The notes under the pieces are model-generated. The model was not told the DNA's origin. It saw nothing but the letters and a program-made list of their open reading frames with translations, and made no database searches. From positions 3,110,518 to 3,174,517 of the forward strand of contig NZ_JACBZP010000001.1 in the NCBI RefSeq assembly GCF_013409065.1: a DNA stretch of 64,000 nt. The letters are read 5' to 3'. The translations under genes and the position numbers were made by a program. Positions 48,418 through 56,829 of the stretch are shown one piece after another. Position 1 is the stretch's first letter, and the number at the start of each line of letters is the position of its first letter. The stretch is from Spelaeicoccus albus. GTDB taxonomy: Bacteria > Actinomycetota > Actinomycetes > Actinomycetales > Brevibacteriaceae.

Positions 48418-48537
48418 TCAGCCCTCGTCTCCGGCCGTTTCGTCCGGATGCCGGTTCAAGTGGATCGCCGATGCCAGCAAGCCACCCCACACCAGGACGA
48501 TGGCAACGGTCATCATCACGATCGCGGAGATGCTCAT
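48418..48537 (-). CDS. metS: MetS-type small subunit of methionine/alanine importer
   Basis: This 39-residue protein, MSISAIVMMTVAIVLVWGGL then LASAIHLNRHPDETAGDEG, is one hydrophobic helix with a short polar tail. It is the pattern of Corynebacterium MetS, the small subunit needed by the NSS transporter MetP for methionine and alanine uptake. The ATG overlaps the stop of the transporter gene by four bases (48534-48537), so it is translationally coupled to it. It is too short for most gene finders. Confidence 0.88.
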   Translation of the reverse strand: MSISAIVMMTVAIVLVWGGLLASAIHLNRHPDETAGDEG

Positions 48538-50054
48538 ACGTTCTCACCCACTTTCACCGGTTCGAATTCGTCGTCGACATCGCGTTTCCATGGAATGAGA
48601 CTGACCAGCCACGCAAGCACGATGATGCCGATGCCGACGCCCCACCCGAAGGTATTGACGAACCACGCGGGCATATCGCCATACCCCTCGGTAATTCTGT
48701 CAACGACTTCCTTGATGAACATGTACCCCAGCAAGATCGGCGTCACCACCGAGACGAAGACCCGCCAGGTGCGGTTGACCGTGAACGACGACACGCCGTT
48801 GAGATGATCGCGAAGCTCCGGCAGCTTGCGGACGCCCCATCCGAGCACCAGCACTGCCAGTAGGGCAGCCCCGACGATGCCGAAGTTGTTGATGAACGCG
48901 TCGGTCACGTCGAGCAAATTCAAGCTCGTCGTCGTGGAGAACAGGGCAAGCGAAATAATCGCCAAGACGCCGCCGATGCTCCAGACCGCACGGTTTCTCG
49001 ACATGGCCGTCTTGTCCCGAAGCGACGATACGACGACCTCGACGATACTGATCAGCGAGGTGAAGCCGGCGACGACTATCGATCCGAAGAAGAGCACGCC
49101 GAACCACGCGCCGCCGGGCATTTCGGAGATAATCGCCGGGAACGCGATGAACGCCAAGCCGACGCCGGAATCCACCACCTCGGATACCGGCTGGCCGGCG
49201 GTGGTTGCCATGAAGCCGAGCGCCGCAAAGACGCCGATCCCCGCCAAAATCTCGAACGCACTGTTCGACAGGCCGACGACGAGTCCTGACGCCGTCAAGT
49301 TGGTCCGCCGTTTCAAATACGACGAATACGTGATCATGATGCCGAACCCGATCGACAGCGAAAAGAAGATCTGACCGTATGCGGCGACCCAGACGCTTCC
49401 GCTGCTCAGTGCTCCCCAGTCCGGGCTGAACAACGCATCCAGGCCCCGCGCGGCGCCGTCCAGGAACAAACTGCGCACCACGATGATCAAGAACACGACG
49501 ACCAAGAGCGGAATGAAAATCATGTTCGCGCGCGCGATTCCCTTTTGGACACCAAGGCCCAAGACGACCAGCACACCGCACCAGATGACGGCCAAGGGAA
49601 TGAGTACGCCAGGAACGTAGTCGAACGACACGCCCGCCGTGGCGTCTTGTTGCAGGAAGGCCCCGCCGAAGAAGTCGGCCGGATCATCGCCCCACGCCTT
49701 CGTCACGGAAAACCCGGCATACCGCAATGCCCAGGCGATCACCGCGGCGTAATAGACCGCGATGACGATCGAGATGCCGACCTGCCACCATCCGATCATT
49801 TCCCCGCGACCGCTGATGCGACGGAATGTTAAGGGCGGCGAGGCACGGAACCGATGACCGAGCGCGTAGTACATGAACAGCAGCGGGATTCCGGCGGTGG
49901 ACAGTGCCACCAAGTAGGGGATGATGAACGCCCCGCCGCCGCTGTCGTAGGCGACATACGGGAACCGCCATATGTTGCCGAGCCCGATGGCGGATCCCAC
50001 CGCGGCAAAGATAAATGACGAACGCCGCGTGAATGTCTCGCGCTGTGCAGCCAT
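48534..50054 (-). CDS. metP: Sodium-dependent (NSS) transporter, MetP-like large subunit
   Basis: The 506-residue neurotransmitter:sodium symporter family protein has about 12 helices and the Na+/substrate-site signature FIFAAVGSAIGLGNIWRFPY in helix one, plus GGGAFIIPYL. AGGAAGGA lies upstream of the ATG at 50054. The coupled small gene metS directly downstream makes this most likely the large subunit of a methionine/alanine importer. No SAM riboswitch or other leader is seen in the 170 bases upstream (50055-50224), though TATGGT near 50154 could be a -10 box. Confidence 0.9.
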   Translation of the reverse strand: MAAQRETFTRRSSFIFAAVGSAIGLGNIWRFPYVAYDSGGGAFIIPYLVALSTAGIPLLFMYYALGHRFRASPPLTFRRISGRGEMIGWWQVGISIVIAVYYAAVIAWALRYAGFSVTKAWGDDPADFFGGAFLQQDATAGVSFDYVPGVLIPLAVIWCGVLVVLGLGVQKGIARANMIFIPLLVVVFLIIVVRSLFLDGAARGLDALFSPDWGALSSGSVWVAAYGQIFFSLSIGFGIMITYSSYLKRRTNLTASGLVVGLSNSAFEILAGIGVFAALGFMATTAGQPVSEVVDSGVGLAFIAFPAIISEMPGGAWFGVLFFGSIVVAGFTSLISIVEVVVSSLRDKTAMSRNRAVWSIGGVLAIISLALFSTTTSLNLLDVTDAFINNFGIVGAALLAVLVLGWGVRKLPELRDHLNGVSSFTVNRTWRVFVSVVTPILLGYMFIKEVVDRITEGYGDMPAWFVNTFGWGVGIGIIVLAWLVSLIPWKRDVDDEFEPVKVGENV

Positions 50055-50224
50055 GGCCGTCCTTCCTGACGCTGCCGATAACGTACTCGACCGCGGAGTC
50101 GGCCTGCTCGCCCTGTGGCGTTGGTTCCGGGTTTCCCGCAGACATACTCACCATAGCGGACTTTTTCGATAAAAACCGTATGCGGAATCGGTATTTGAAG
50201 AGGTGCGGCCGTTCCGGCCGCCGA

Positions 50225-51619
50225 TCACCAACGGCCGTGATGTTCGGGAATCCGGTGAATGAGCGGAAGACAGATTGCCAGCAATGCCGCGATGCAGCCG
50301 TAGACGACGGCTTGGCCGGCCCCCGGGTCGGCTGCCACCGTCAGTATTGCCGTCACCGTCGACACCGTCGTGATCGAACCGATTTGCAGGCTCGTGGTGC
50401 GAATCGCCGCCAACGTCGATGAGCTGTCAGGCGCTAGCTGGAGCCCGGCGTTGCGGCTGGCCGGATTCATCGCCCCGCTGCCGGCCCCGATGACGAAAGT
50501 CGACACAGCCAGCCAACCGTACGGACTGACCGTGCCCGGTGGTCCGATGGCAAGCAGCGCTACACCTGCGATGACGGCGACGGCTCCGACGTAAATCGGT
50601 GGGCGATGGCCGGTTCGGCGTAGCAGCATTGCGGCGCTGAATGACAACATGATGGCCGCCACGCCCTGGGCGATCAGCAGCGTGCCGGCGCCAAGCGCGC
50701 CGATGCCGTATCGGTTGGCGGCATACAGCGGAACCAGCGCGATGACTCCCGACCGGATGCCGCTGAATACCGCATTGACGAGGTTGACGGCCCCAAACCT
50801 GCGACCGTAGATGAATACGGGATCGATGAACGGATGAGAACTCCGATTGATGTGCCGGAAGAACCACCAGAAGGCGATGACCGAGGCGGCGGCGGGAAGG
50901 ACGAGCAGCGCCGGCCGCATGCCTGATCCGAGCTCCCCGACGTAGGCAATTGCAGCCATGCCGGCCAACAGGCCGGTGCCGAGCAGTGCCATTCCCATCG
51001 GGTCCATTTTCGTGCGCGGTGCACGCATTTGATCTCGATCGCGGGGAATATAGATGAGCGAGAGCACGATGACTGCGATGCCGAGGGGCACATTGACAAG
51101 GAAGACGGCCCTCCAGCTCAGGTAGGTCACGAACAACCCGCCGAAGATCGGGCCGATCATTGCGCCGATCGGGAAGATGCTGCCGAACAAGCTGACCGCC
51201 CGATCTCGTGCGTCACCGAAATAGTCGACAACGATGCCGGTCGCCGACGGAGTGAAACCGGCGCCTCCGGCAGCTTGCAGCGCCCGCAGCGCGATCAGCT
51301 GGGAGATATTTCCCGCCAGCCCGCACAGCAGCGACGCAATAGTGAATGCGATGGTCGATGCGAGGAAGACTTTCTTCCGGCCAAAGCGCTCGCTCAACCG
51401 GCCGGATATCGGAAGCATCAGCACGAATCCGAACGAGTAGGCCGTGATTGTCCAGCCGGCCCAGTTGATGGACGTGTGCAGACCGCGCTGCAATATGTGC
51501 AATGCAGTTGCGACAATCGTCGTGTCGACCGACATCATCAGCAAAGCCAGCGCTACCGTCACGAAGACGACGACACGGCGGACGGGCGGCCGCACTTGCG
51601 GTTGACGCCCGGTCAACAT
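50225..51619 (-). CDS. MFS transporter, DHA2 family
   Basis: The 464-residue product has MMSVDTTIVATALHILQ in helix one, LPISGRLSERFGRKKVFLAS (motif A) and GAMIGPIFGGLFVTYLSWR (motif C region), features of 14-helix drug:proton antiporters. The open frame runs upstream to 51772, but MLTGRQPQVRPP at 51619 is the first methionine before helix one. It is divergent from a GNAT gene. The substrate is unknown. Confidence 0.83.
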   Translation of the reverse strand: MLTGRQPQVRPPVRRVVVFVTVALALLMMSVDTTIVATALHILQRGLHTSINWAGWTITAYSFGFVLMLPISGRLSERFGRKKVFLASTIAFTIASLLCGLAGNISQLIALRALQAAGGAGFTPSATGIVVDYFGDARDRAVSLFGSIFPIGAMIGPIFGGLFVTYLSWRAVFLVNVPLGIAVIVLSLIYIPRDRDQMRAPRTKMDPMGMALLGTGLLAGMAAIAYVGELGSGMRPALLVLPAAASVIAFWWFFRHINRSSHPFIDPVFIYGRRFGAVNLVNAVFSGIRSGVIALVPLYAANRYGIGALGAGTLLIAQGVAAIMLSFSAAMLLRRTGHRPPIYVGAVAVIAGVALLAIGPPGTVSPYGWLAVSTFVIGAGSGAMNPASRNAGLQLAPDSSSTLAAIRTTSLQIGSITTVSTVTAILTVAADPGAGQAVVYGCIAALLAICLPLIHRIPEHHGRW

Positions 51620-51728
51620 AACGTCAGCGAGTGTCCGGCCGGCACCACAATGAATTGCAGAACCACAATAGATAGCATAGCTAATCTCATGGACCGCCGC
51701 CGGAACGTACGAGGAGTGAGACGACCGG

Positions 51729-52319
51729 ATGTCAGCGATGAGCCGCTCGGATTTCGAGACCACGGGCGCCACGATGCGGGATATCGATGAGTACGTAGCG
51801 CTCGTGCAATCGGCGTATCGCGGTGAGTCCTCCCGGGCCGGATGGACGACGGAAGCTCAACTCCTGACGGGCGCACGGCTCAACGCGGAACTCGCCGGGG
51901 CGACCATCGCGGATCCGGGCAGTGCCGTTCTGCTGCTCCGCACGCGCCCCGCCGGTGCACTCCGGGCCTGCGTCCAAATCACCGACGAAGGCGCTCATGT
52001 GGCCTACCTCGGCACATTGGCCGTCGAGCCGAGGCGTCAAGGGACGGGAATCGGAAGCCGTCTCATCTCGATCGCCGAAGGTTACGCACGCCGGGAATTC
52101 GGCGCGGACACCGTCCGGCTCACGGTGTTGCGTCAACGTAGCGATCTCATCGCCTTCTATCGGCGCCGAGGATACGCCCCGACGGGACGGACGGAACCCT
52201 TCCCGTACGGCGATACCCGTGTCGGCACGCCATTGCGCGATGATCTCGAATTCGTCGAATTGAAAAAGCGCATATGCGACGCTTTGACACACGTGGACGA
52301 TCCAGCCGGCGATGCGTGA
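51729..52319 (+). CDS. GNAT-family N-acetyltransferase
   Basis: The 196-residue protein has one GNAT domain (about 15-175) with the acetyl-CoA loop VEPRRQGTGIGSRLI (matching R/QxxGxG/A) and the C-terminal FYRRRGYAPTGRTEPF. The acceptor could be a protein N-terminus, an antibiotic or a metabolite; nothing in the context decides. It marks the right end of the transporter stretch and abuts decayed sequence. Confidence 0.83.
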   Translation: MSAMSRSDFETTGATMRDIDEYVALVQSAYRGESSRAGWTTEAQLLTGARLNAELAGATIADPGSAVLLLRTRPAGALRACVQITDEGAHVAYLGTLAVEPRRQGTGIGSRLISIAEGYARREFGADTVRLTVLRQRSDLIAFYRRRGYAPTGRTEPFPYGDTRVGTPLRDDLEFVELKKRICDALTHVDDPAGDA

Positions 52320-52326
52320 GCGGTAA

Positions 52327-52452
52327 TCACACCTCGCTCCCCCGCGGGCACTTCGATGGCTTAGCCCGCGCCGCAAAGTCCTCGTTGATCTCCCTCAACG
52401 ACGGTTTGGACACGTTCGCGGAATCGTAGATGTCCAGGATTTCTTGGCACAA
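52327..52452 (-). pseudogene. C-terminal remnant of an unidentified gene, perhaps restriction-related
   Basis: On the minus strand a short frame reads LCQEILDIYDSANVSKPSLR then EINEDFAARAKPSK, ending in TGA at 52327. A neighbouring frame just upstream shows DAEERKASGG after a stop, so the piece looks frameshifted. The wording is protein-like and recalls C-terminal regions of type I restriction R subunits, but this is a weak impression. No start, core domain or partner gene is present. Confidence 0.3.
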
Positions 52453-52509
52453 CCCCGCCGGACGCCTTGCGTTCCTCGGCGTCCTACTTGGCCATCCACG
52501 CGCACGGCG

Positions 52510-53014
52510 GTGAACACGATTGCCGGCGGGGTGAAATTACTGTCGACTCGTCTGGTGGCGGCGGAGGCTGCTTCGGGCGATTGGGCTGCTGAGGGGGTTA
52601 AGACGCTGGAGTCGTGGCTGGGTCGGCACACGGGCGCCGGGTACGCCCGGCAGTACTCGCGCGGCTCGGAGACCCAACGCGAACAGATGGCCAGTACCGG
52701 CGGCCAGGCGGATCTGATCCACAAGGCCCACGACGAGGACGCGGGCCGTTCGGCAAGCATTGGAAACAACACTTGGCCCGGTGGATGCCGAAAAGGTTGA
52801 GCGCGATCGGGACGCGGTACGCCGGCGCCGGTACGTGCGCCTGTCCGACCGGGGCGGCGGCGTGTACCTGGAGGGCCTATTGGACCCGGTCGCCGGTGAA
52901 CACGTACGCGCCGCCCTGGACGCGGCCTCGTACCGGCCACCATCGGCGAACACCGTTTCCACAACCCCACCCCACCACCACAACTCCCCCTCGATTAAAC
53001 GGCTACCGGGGTAG
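52510..53014 (+). pseudogene. Decayed DUF222/HNH endonuclease (13E12-type) gene
   Basis: Pieces of a DUF222 protein lie in different frames. One (from 52510) reads AGGVKLLSTRLVAAEAASGD then WAAEGVKTLESWLGRHTGAGY. Another (from about 52780) reads VDAEKVERDRDAVRRRRYVR then LSDRGGGVYLEGLLDPVAGE and ends at 53014. The middle of the domain and the whole C-terminal HNH motif are missing. DUF222-HNH genes are multi-copy in actinobacteria and often decay or recombine. It stands convergent to aspS. The flanking bases 52453-52509 hold nothing recognisable. Confidence 0.75.
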
Positions 53015-53031
53015 GACTCGCGAGTACGCGC

Positions 53032-54822
53032 TCACTTCTCAGCGGAGGGCTGCGCCTTCGGCTTGAAATCGACGCCGGCTTCTTTGCGCTGTTCGGGCGT
53101 AATCGGAGCAGGCGCTGATGTCAGCGGGTCGAATCCTCCGCCGGACTTCGGGAAGGCGATCACTTCGCGGATCGATTCCTCCCCGGCTAACAACGCCACG
53201 ACTCGGTCCCAGCCAAATGCGATGCCGCCGTGCGGCGGGGCCCCGAACTTGAACGCTTCGAGAAGGAAGCCAAATTTAGTTTCGGCGTCTTCCCGGCTGA
53301 GTCCCATCACGTTGAACACGCGTTCTTGCACGGCGCGGTCGTGAATACGTATTGACCCGCCGCCAATCTCGTTGCCGTTGCATACGATGTCGTACGCATA
53401 CGACAGTGCCGATGCCGGATCGGCATCGAACGTGTCCATGAACTCGGGTTTCGGCGACGTGAATGCGTGGTGGACGGCCGTCCACGTGCCGCTGCCCACT
53501 GCGACGTCGCCGGCCTCGACGGCTTCGGCGGCCGACTCGAACATCGGCGCATCCACGATCCACACGAACGACCACGCGTCTTCGTCGATCTGGCCGGTCC
53601 GGTGAGCGATCTCCCCGCGTGCGGCGCCCAGCAGTGCTCGGGACGGCGTCGTCTCACCGGCGGCGAAAAAGATCGCGTCGCCGTTTGCGGCGCCGACCTT
53701 CGCGGCAAGCCCGGCTGTTTCCGATTCGGACAGGTTCTTGGCGACAGGTCCGCCAAGAGTGCCGTCTTCACCCACCAAGACATAGGCGAGACCCTTTGCA
53801 CCGCGCTGTTTGGCCCATTCCTGCCAGCCGTCGAGCTGACGGCGCGGCAGCGACCCGCCGCCGGGGTACACCACGGCGCCGACGTACGGCGCCTGGAACA
53901 CGCGGAAGCTCGTTTCCGCAAAGAACTCGGTCAACTCGGTCAACTCGATGCCGAACCGCAGATCGGGTTTGTCCGAACCAAACCGCTCCATAGCCTCGCG
54001 ATACGTCATCCTGGGGATCGGCGTTTCGATCTCGTGCCCAATGAGCCGCCAGAGCGACTTGACGATTTCCTCACCGAGGGCGATCACGTCGTCCTGATCA
54101 ACGAAACTGGCCTCGACGTCAAGCTGGGTGAATTCCGGCTGCCGATCGGCCCGGAAATCCTCGTCCCGGTAGCAACGTGCGATCTGGTAGTACTTCTCGA
54201 ATCCGGCGACCTGCAGCAGCTGCTTGAACAGCTGTGGCGACTGCGGCAGCGCATACCAGCTGCCCGGTGCCAGACGAGCCGGTACCAGGAAGTCGCGCGC
54301 ACCCTCAGGTGTCGACCGGGTCAGGGTGGGAGTTTCGAGCTCGACGAAATCGTGAGCGTCGAGCACTTCGCGCGCGGCCTTGTTCGCCTGTGAACGCAAC
54401 CGCAGCGCCGCAGCCGGGCCCGGACGGCGCAGGTCCAAGTACCGGTGCTTGAGCCGGGCCTCTTCGCCCACGTTCGCCGAGTCCTCCGCGGCGGCGGACA
54501 CCTGGAACGGCAAGGTCTCGGCAGCGCTGAGGATCTCCACCTCGTCGGCGACGACCTCGATATCGCCGCTCGGCAGGTTCGGGTTCGCGTTGCCTTCGGG
54601 GCGGATCTGCACGGTGCCGACAACCTTGACAACGGACTCGTTGCGCAGCGCGTGCGTCACGTCTTCCTCACGGACGACCACCTGCGCGATGCCCGAAGCG
54701 TCCCGCAGATCGATGAAGGCCACGCCGCCGTGATCACGACGCCTATCGACCCAACCGGCCAACGTGACGGTCGCGTCCTTGTCTGTAGCACGGAGTGTGC
54801 CGGCCTGGTGGCTGCGGAGCAC
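53032..54822 (-). CDS. aspS: Aspartyl-tRNA synthetase
   Basis: AspRS charges tRNA-Asp. The 596-residue bacterial-type enzyme has an OB-fold anticodon domain ([20 protein letters not shown]), class II motif 2 region ([20 protein letters not shown]), the inserted GAD domain (about 295-420) and motif 3 [15 protein letters not shown]. The GTG at 54822 ([10 protein letters not shown]) with GAAAGGA upstream is chosen; the frame before it is non-coding. A TAGACT on this strand near 54861 may be the -10 box. Confidence 0.97.
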   Translation of the reverse strand: MLRSHQAGTLRATDKDATVTLAGWVDRRRDHGGVAFIDLRDASGIAQVVVREEDVTHALRNESVVKVVGTVQIRPEGNANPNLPSGDIEVVADEVEILSAAETLPFQVSAAAEDSANVGEEARLKHRYLDLRRPGPAAALRLRSQANKAAREVLDAHDFVELETPTLTRSTPEGARDFLVPARLAPGSWYALPQSPQLFKQLLQVAGFEKYYQIARCYRDEDFRADRQPEFTQLDVEASFVDQDDVIALGEEIVKSLWRLIGHEIETPIPRMTYREAMERFGSDKPDLRFGIELTELTEFFAETSFRVFQAPYVGAVVYPGGGSLPRRQLDGWQEWAKQRGAKGLAYVLVGEDGTLGGPVAKNLSESETAGLAAKVGAANGDAIFFAAGETTPSRALLGAARGEIAHRTGQIDEDAWSFVWIVDAPMFESAAEAVEAGDVAVGSGTWTAVHHAFTSPKPEFMDTFDADPASALSYAYDIVCNGNEIGGGSIRIHDRAVQERVFNVMGLSREDAETKFGFLLEAFKFGAPPHGGIAFGWDRVVALLAGEESIREVIAFPKSGGGFDPLTSAPAPITPEQRKEAGVDFKPKAQPSAEK

Positions 54823-54921
54823 TGTGGTCCTTTCGAAAGAGATCAGGGATTTGACGCTTAAGTCTACGACGCCGGCGCCGCCCGGCGTGATCTGGCCGCC
54901 GGTGTGGTTAGACTGGCCAGC

Positions 54922-55284
54922 GTGACTACCGAGCAACCGACGGATCTGCAGGTGGCGGCGGGCGCCGCCACCTTCCATATGCTCTCCTCGGCGACGAGAC
55001 TGCGCATTGTGTGGTTGCTGGTGCACGCCGAGTACGACGTGTCGGGTCTTGCCGAGGCGGCAAACGTGAGTTTACAGACCGTCAGCCAGCATTTGGCCAA
55101 GCTCCGCTTGGCGGGTCTGGTCAGCTCGAGACGCGATGGGCGTCACTTGTACTACACGGTCGACGACCCGCACGTCGTCACGCTCGTCATCGAAATCTTC
55201 GACCACATCGCTCCGGACGGTTCGCTGGCACCCGATCCGGAACCGCGCACACCGATGCCTATTCGGCACACACAACGCCCCTAG
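54922..55284 (+). CDS. ArsR/SmtB-family metal-responsive repressor
   Basis: The roughly 120-residue winged-helix protein has the [23 protein letters not shown] and the wing [12 protein letters not shown]. The following helix reads [19 protein letters not shown], with Asp82, His84 and His95 spaced exactly as the zinc ligands of the SmtB/CzrA alpha-5 site. The fourth position (about 98-99) is Pro-Asp rather than Glu or His. A Zn/Co sensor is likely. The GTG at 54922 is seven bases after TAGACT, a leaderless arrangement. No metal exporter is adjacent, so its target lies elsewhere or is itself. Confidence 0.83.
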   Translation: MTTEQPTDLQVAAGAATFHMLSSATRLRIVWLLVHAEYDVSGLAEAANVSLQTVSQHLAKLRLAGLVSSRRDGRHLYYTVDDPHVVTLVIEIFDHIAPDGSLAPDPEPRTPMPIRHTQRP

Positions 55285-55316
55285 CGTCGCCCCTTCGCCG
55301 AAAGGGCGGGCGGGAG

Positions 55317-56648
55317 CTATGTGGCGGAAATGGCCGGGCGCAAGTCCTCGGACGGCGGCGTCCACGCATTCGCGTCGGCATCCGTCTGATCGCCCGACCG
55401 GATGTCCTTGACTTGATCGCCGTCGCTCGAGCCGAACCAAACGTACGGTATGCCGCGCCGGTCGGCGTAACGGATCTGCTTGCCGAACTTCGATGAGTTC
55501 GGCGAAACCTCCGCCGAGATGCCGCGGGCGCGCAATTGACCGGCGATCCTATCGGCGTCGGCACGCGAATCCTCATCGGCCACCGTCACGAGAACGACGG
55601 TGGGAACCCGGCGGCCGGCAGAGACGAGGCCGCGGCCGACCAGCCTGGACATCAGCCGGGTCACGCCAAGCGAGATTCCCACTCCCGGGTAGGTCTTGGT
55701 TCCGCTGGATGCCAAATTGTCGTACCGGCCACCGGAGCACACCGACCCCAAGTCTTCGTGCCCCGACACGACTGTCTCGTAAACCGTGCCGGTGTAGTAG
55801 TCGAGTCCGCGCGCGATCTTCAGCTGCGCCCGAATCGCACCGGGTGCGCGCTCGGACGCCGCAGTCATCAGTCCGGCAAGAGCTTCCAACCCCTCGTCGA
55901 GCAGGGGGTGCGTCACGCCGAGCGCCCGCACGTCGTCGACGACCGACGCGTCGTCGCCTTCGATTTGCGCCAGCGCCAGGCACAGCCGCACCTGTTCGTC
56001 GTTCGCCCCGCATTCGTCGGCAAGCAGCTGCCCGACGGCGTCCGGCCCGATCTTGTCGAGCTTGTCCAGAGCGCGCAGGACGCCGCTGACGTCGTCGATG
56101 CCGACGCCCAGGCTAAATCCCTCGAGGAGTTTGCGATTGTTGACTTGTATGGTCATCGGCGGGACGCCGATATCGCGCAGTTTGCCAAAGACCTCGGCCA
56201 GGATCAACGGCACCTCGACTTCGAAGAACGCCGGAAGCTCACCGTCCCCGACGACGTCGATATCGGCTTGGATGAATTCGCGGAACCGGCCGTCCTGCGG
56301 CCGCTCACCGCGCCAGACCGGCTGGATCTGGTATCGCTTGAACGGGAAGACGAGTTTGCCGGCGTTCTCCACCACGTACCGCGCAAACGGCACGGTCAGA
56401 TCGAAGTGCAGGCCAAGCGGATTGCGCTCTTCGCCCGGTTCGGCATGCAGCCGATTCACGGCGTAGACCTCTTTGTCGATTTCTCCCTTGCGCGAAAGCT
56501 GCTCGATCGTCTCGACGGCGCGCGTGTTGATTTCCGCGTATCCGTGCAATTCGAATGTCGAGGCGAGCGTGTCGATGATGTGACGCTCGACAATCCGATC
56601 TGCCGGCAGCCATTCGGGAAAACCCGACAACGGGGTGGGACGCGCCAT
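55317..56648 (-). CDS. hisS: Histidyl-tRNA synthetase
   Basis: HisRS charges tRNA-His. The 443-residue protein has the class II motif 2 region (KRYQIQPVWRGERPQDGRFR), the histidine-A loop GLDYYTGTVYE, motif 3 GGRYDNL with GVGISLGVTRL, and the C-terminal anticodon-binding domain (about 345-443). It is the longer actinobacterial form beginning MARPTPLSGFPEWLPADR. Nothing like a T-box is seen upstream. Confidence 0.96.
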   Translation of the reverse strand: MARPTPLSGFPEWLPADRIVERHIIDTLASTFELHGYAEINTRAVETIEQLSRKGEIDKEVYAVNRLHAEPGEERNPLGLHFDLTVPFARYVVENAGKLVFPFKRYQIQPVWRGERPQDGRFREFIQADIDVVGDGELPAFFEVEVPLILAEVFGKLRDIGVPPMTIQVNNRKLLEGFSLGVGIDDVSGVLRALDKLDKIGPDAVGQLLADECGANDEQVRLCLALAQIEGDDASVVDDVRALGVTHPLLDEGLEALAGLMTAASERAPGAIRAQLKIARGLDYYTGTVYETVVSGHEDLGSVCSGGRYDNLASSGTKTYPGVGISLGVTRLMSRLVGRGLVSAGRRVPTVVLVTVADEDSRADADRIAGQLRARGISAEVSPNSSKFGKQIRYADRRGIPYVWFGSSDGDQVKDIRSGDQTDADANAWTPPSEDLRPAISAT

Positions 56649-56760
56649 GAAGCGACTCCTGGTCTGGGGTGGGAAACGTGCACGTACCAGATTACCGGCC
56701 CGGCAGCCGTGCGCTCAGCCCAGAGTCACGGCGTCGTGCGCGCTCGACGATTCTGTGAAC

Positions 56761-56777
56761 TTCTACACATTGTAGAA
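56761..56777. promoter_or_regulatory. Operator 1, perfect 17-bp dyad
   Basis: TTCTACACATTGTAGAA is a perfect dyad (TTCTACA-N3-TGTAGAA). With the dyad at 56786-56802, 25 bases away from start to start, it forms a twin operator upstream of the molybdopterin/cytochrome-b gene. The TACA-N-TGTA core recalls BlaI/CopY-type or GntR-type sites, but the cognate repressor is not in the window. Confidence 0.8.
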
Positions 56778-56785
56778 ATTACGAC

Positions 56786-56802
56786 TTTTACAGCTTGTAG
56801 AA
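56786..56802. promoter_or_regulatory. Operator 2, 17-bp dyad overlapping the -35 box
   Basis: TTTTACAGCTTGTAGAA matches the first dyad in both arms apart from one base. Its right half contains the candidate -35 hexamer TTGTAG (56795-56800), so a protein bound here should block RNA polymerase. Confidence 0.78.
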
Positions 56803-56823
56803 ATTCGGTGACGGGCCTACTTT
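56795..56823 (+). promoter_or_regulatory. Candidate leaderless promoter of the molybdopterin/cytochrome-b gene
   Basis: TTGTAG (56795-56800), a 17-base spacer and TACTTT (56818-56823) are followed after six bases by the ATG at 56830. The expected transcription start coincides with the start codon, and no ribosome-binding site is present, so the mRNA is probably leaderless. Confidence 0.6.
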
Positions 56824-56829
56824 CGTTGT

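Noticed and set aside
48352-50224. SAM or other riboswitch controlling metPS or metK
   Set aside because: The leaders before metP and metK are too short or lack conserved helices. metK is inside an operon with a four-base overlap.
35532-53014. Defence island
   Set aside because: Apart from one weak possible restriction remnant, the region encodes transporters and metabolic or housekeeping proteins. No recognisable immune effector or sensor genes were seen.
54823-55026. N-terminal extension of aspS to 55026
   Set aside because: The extra residues lack similarity to AspRS, overlap the divergent ArsR gene, and the GTG at 54822 has a clear ribosome-binding site.
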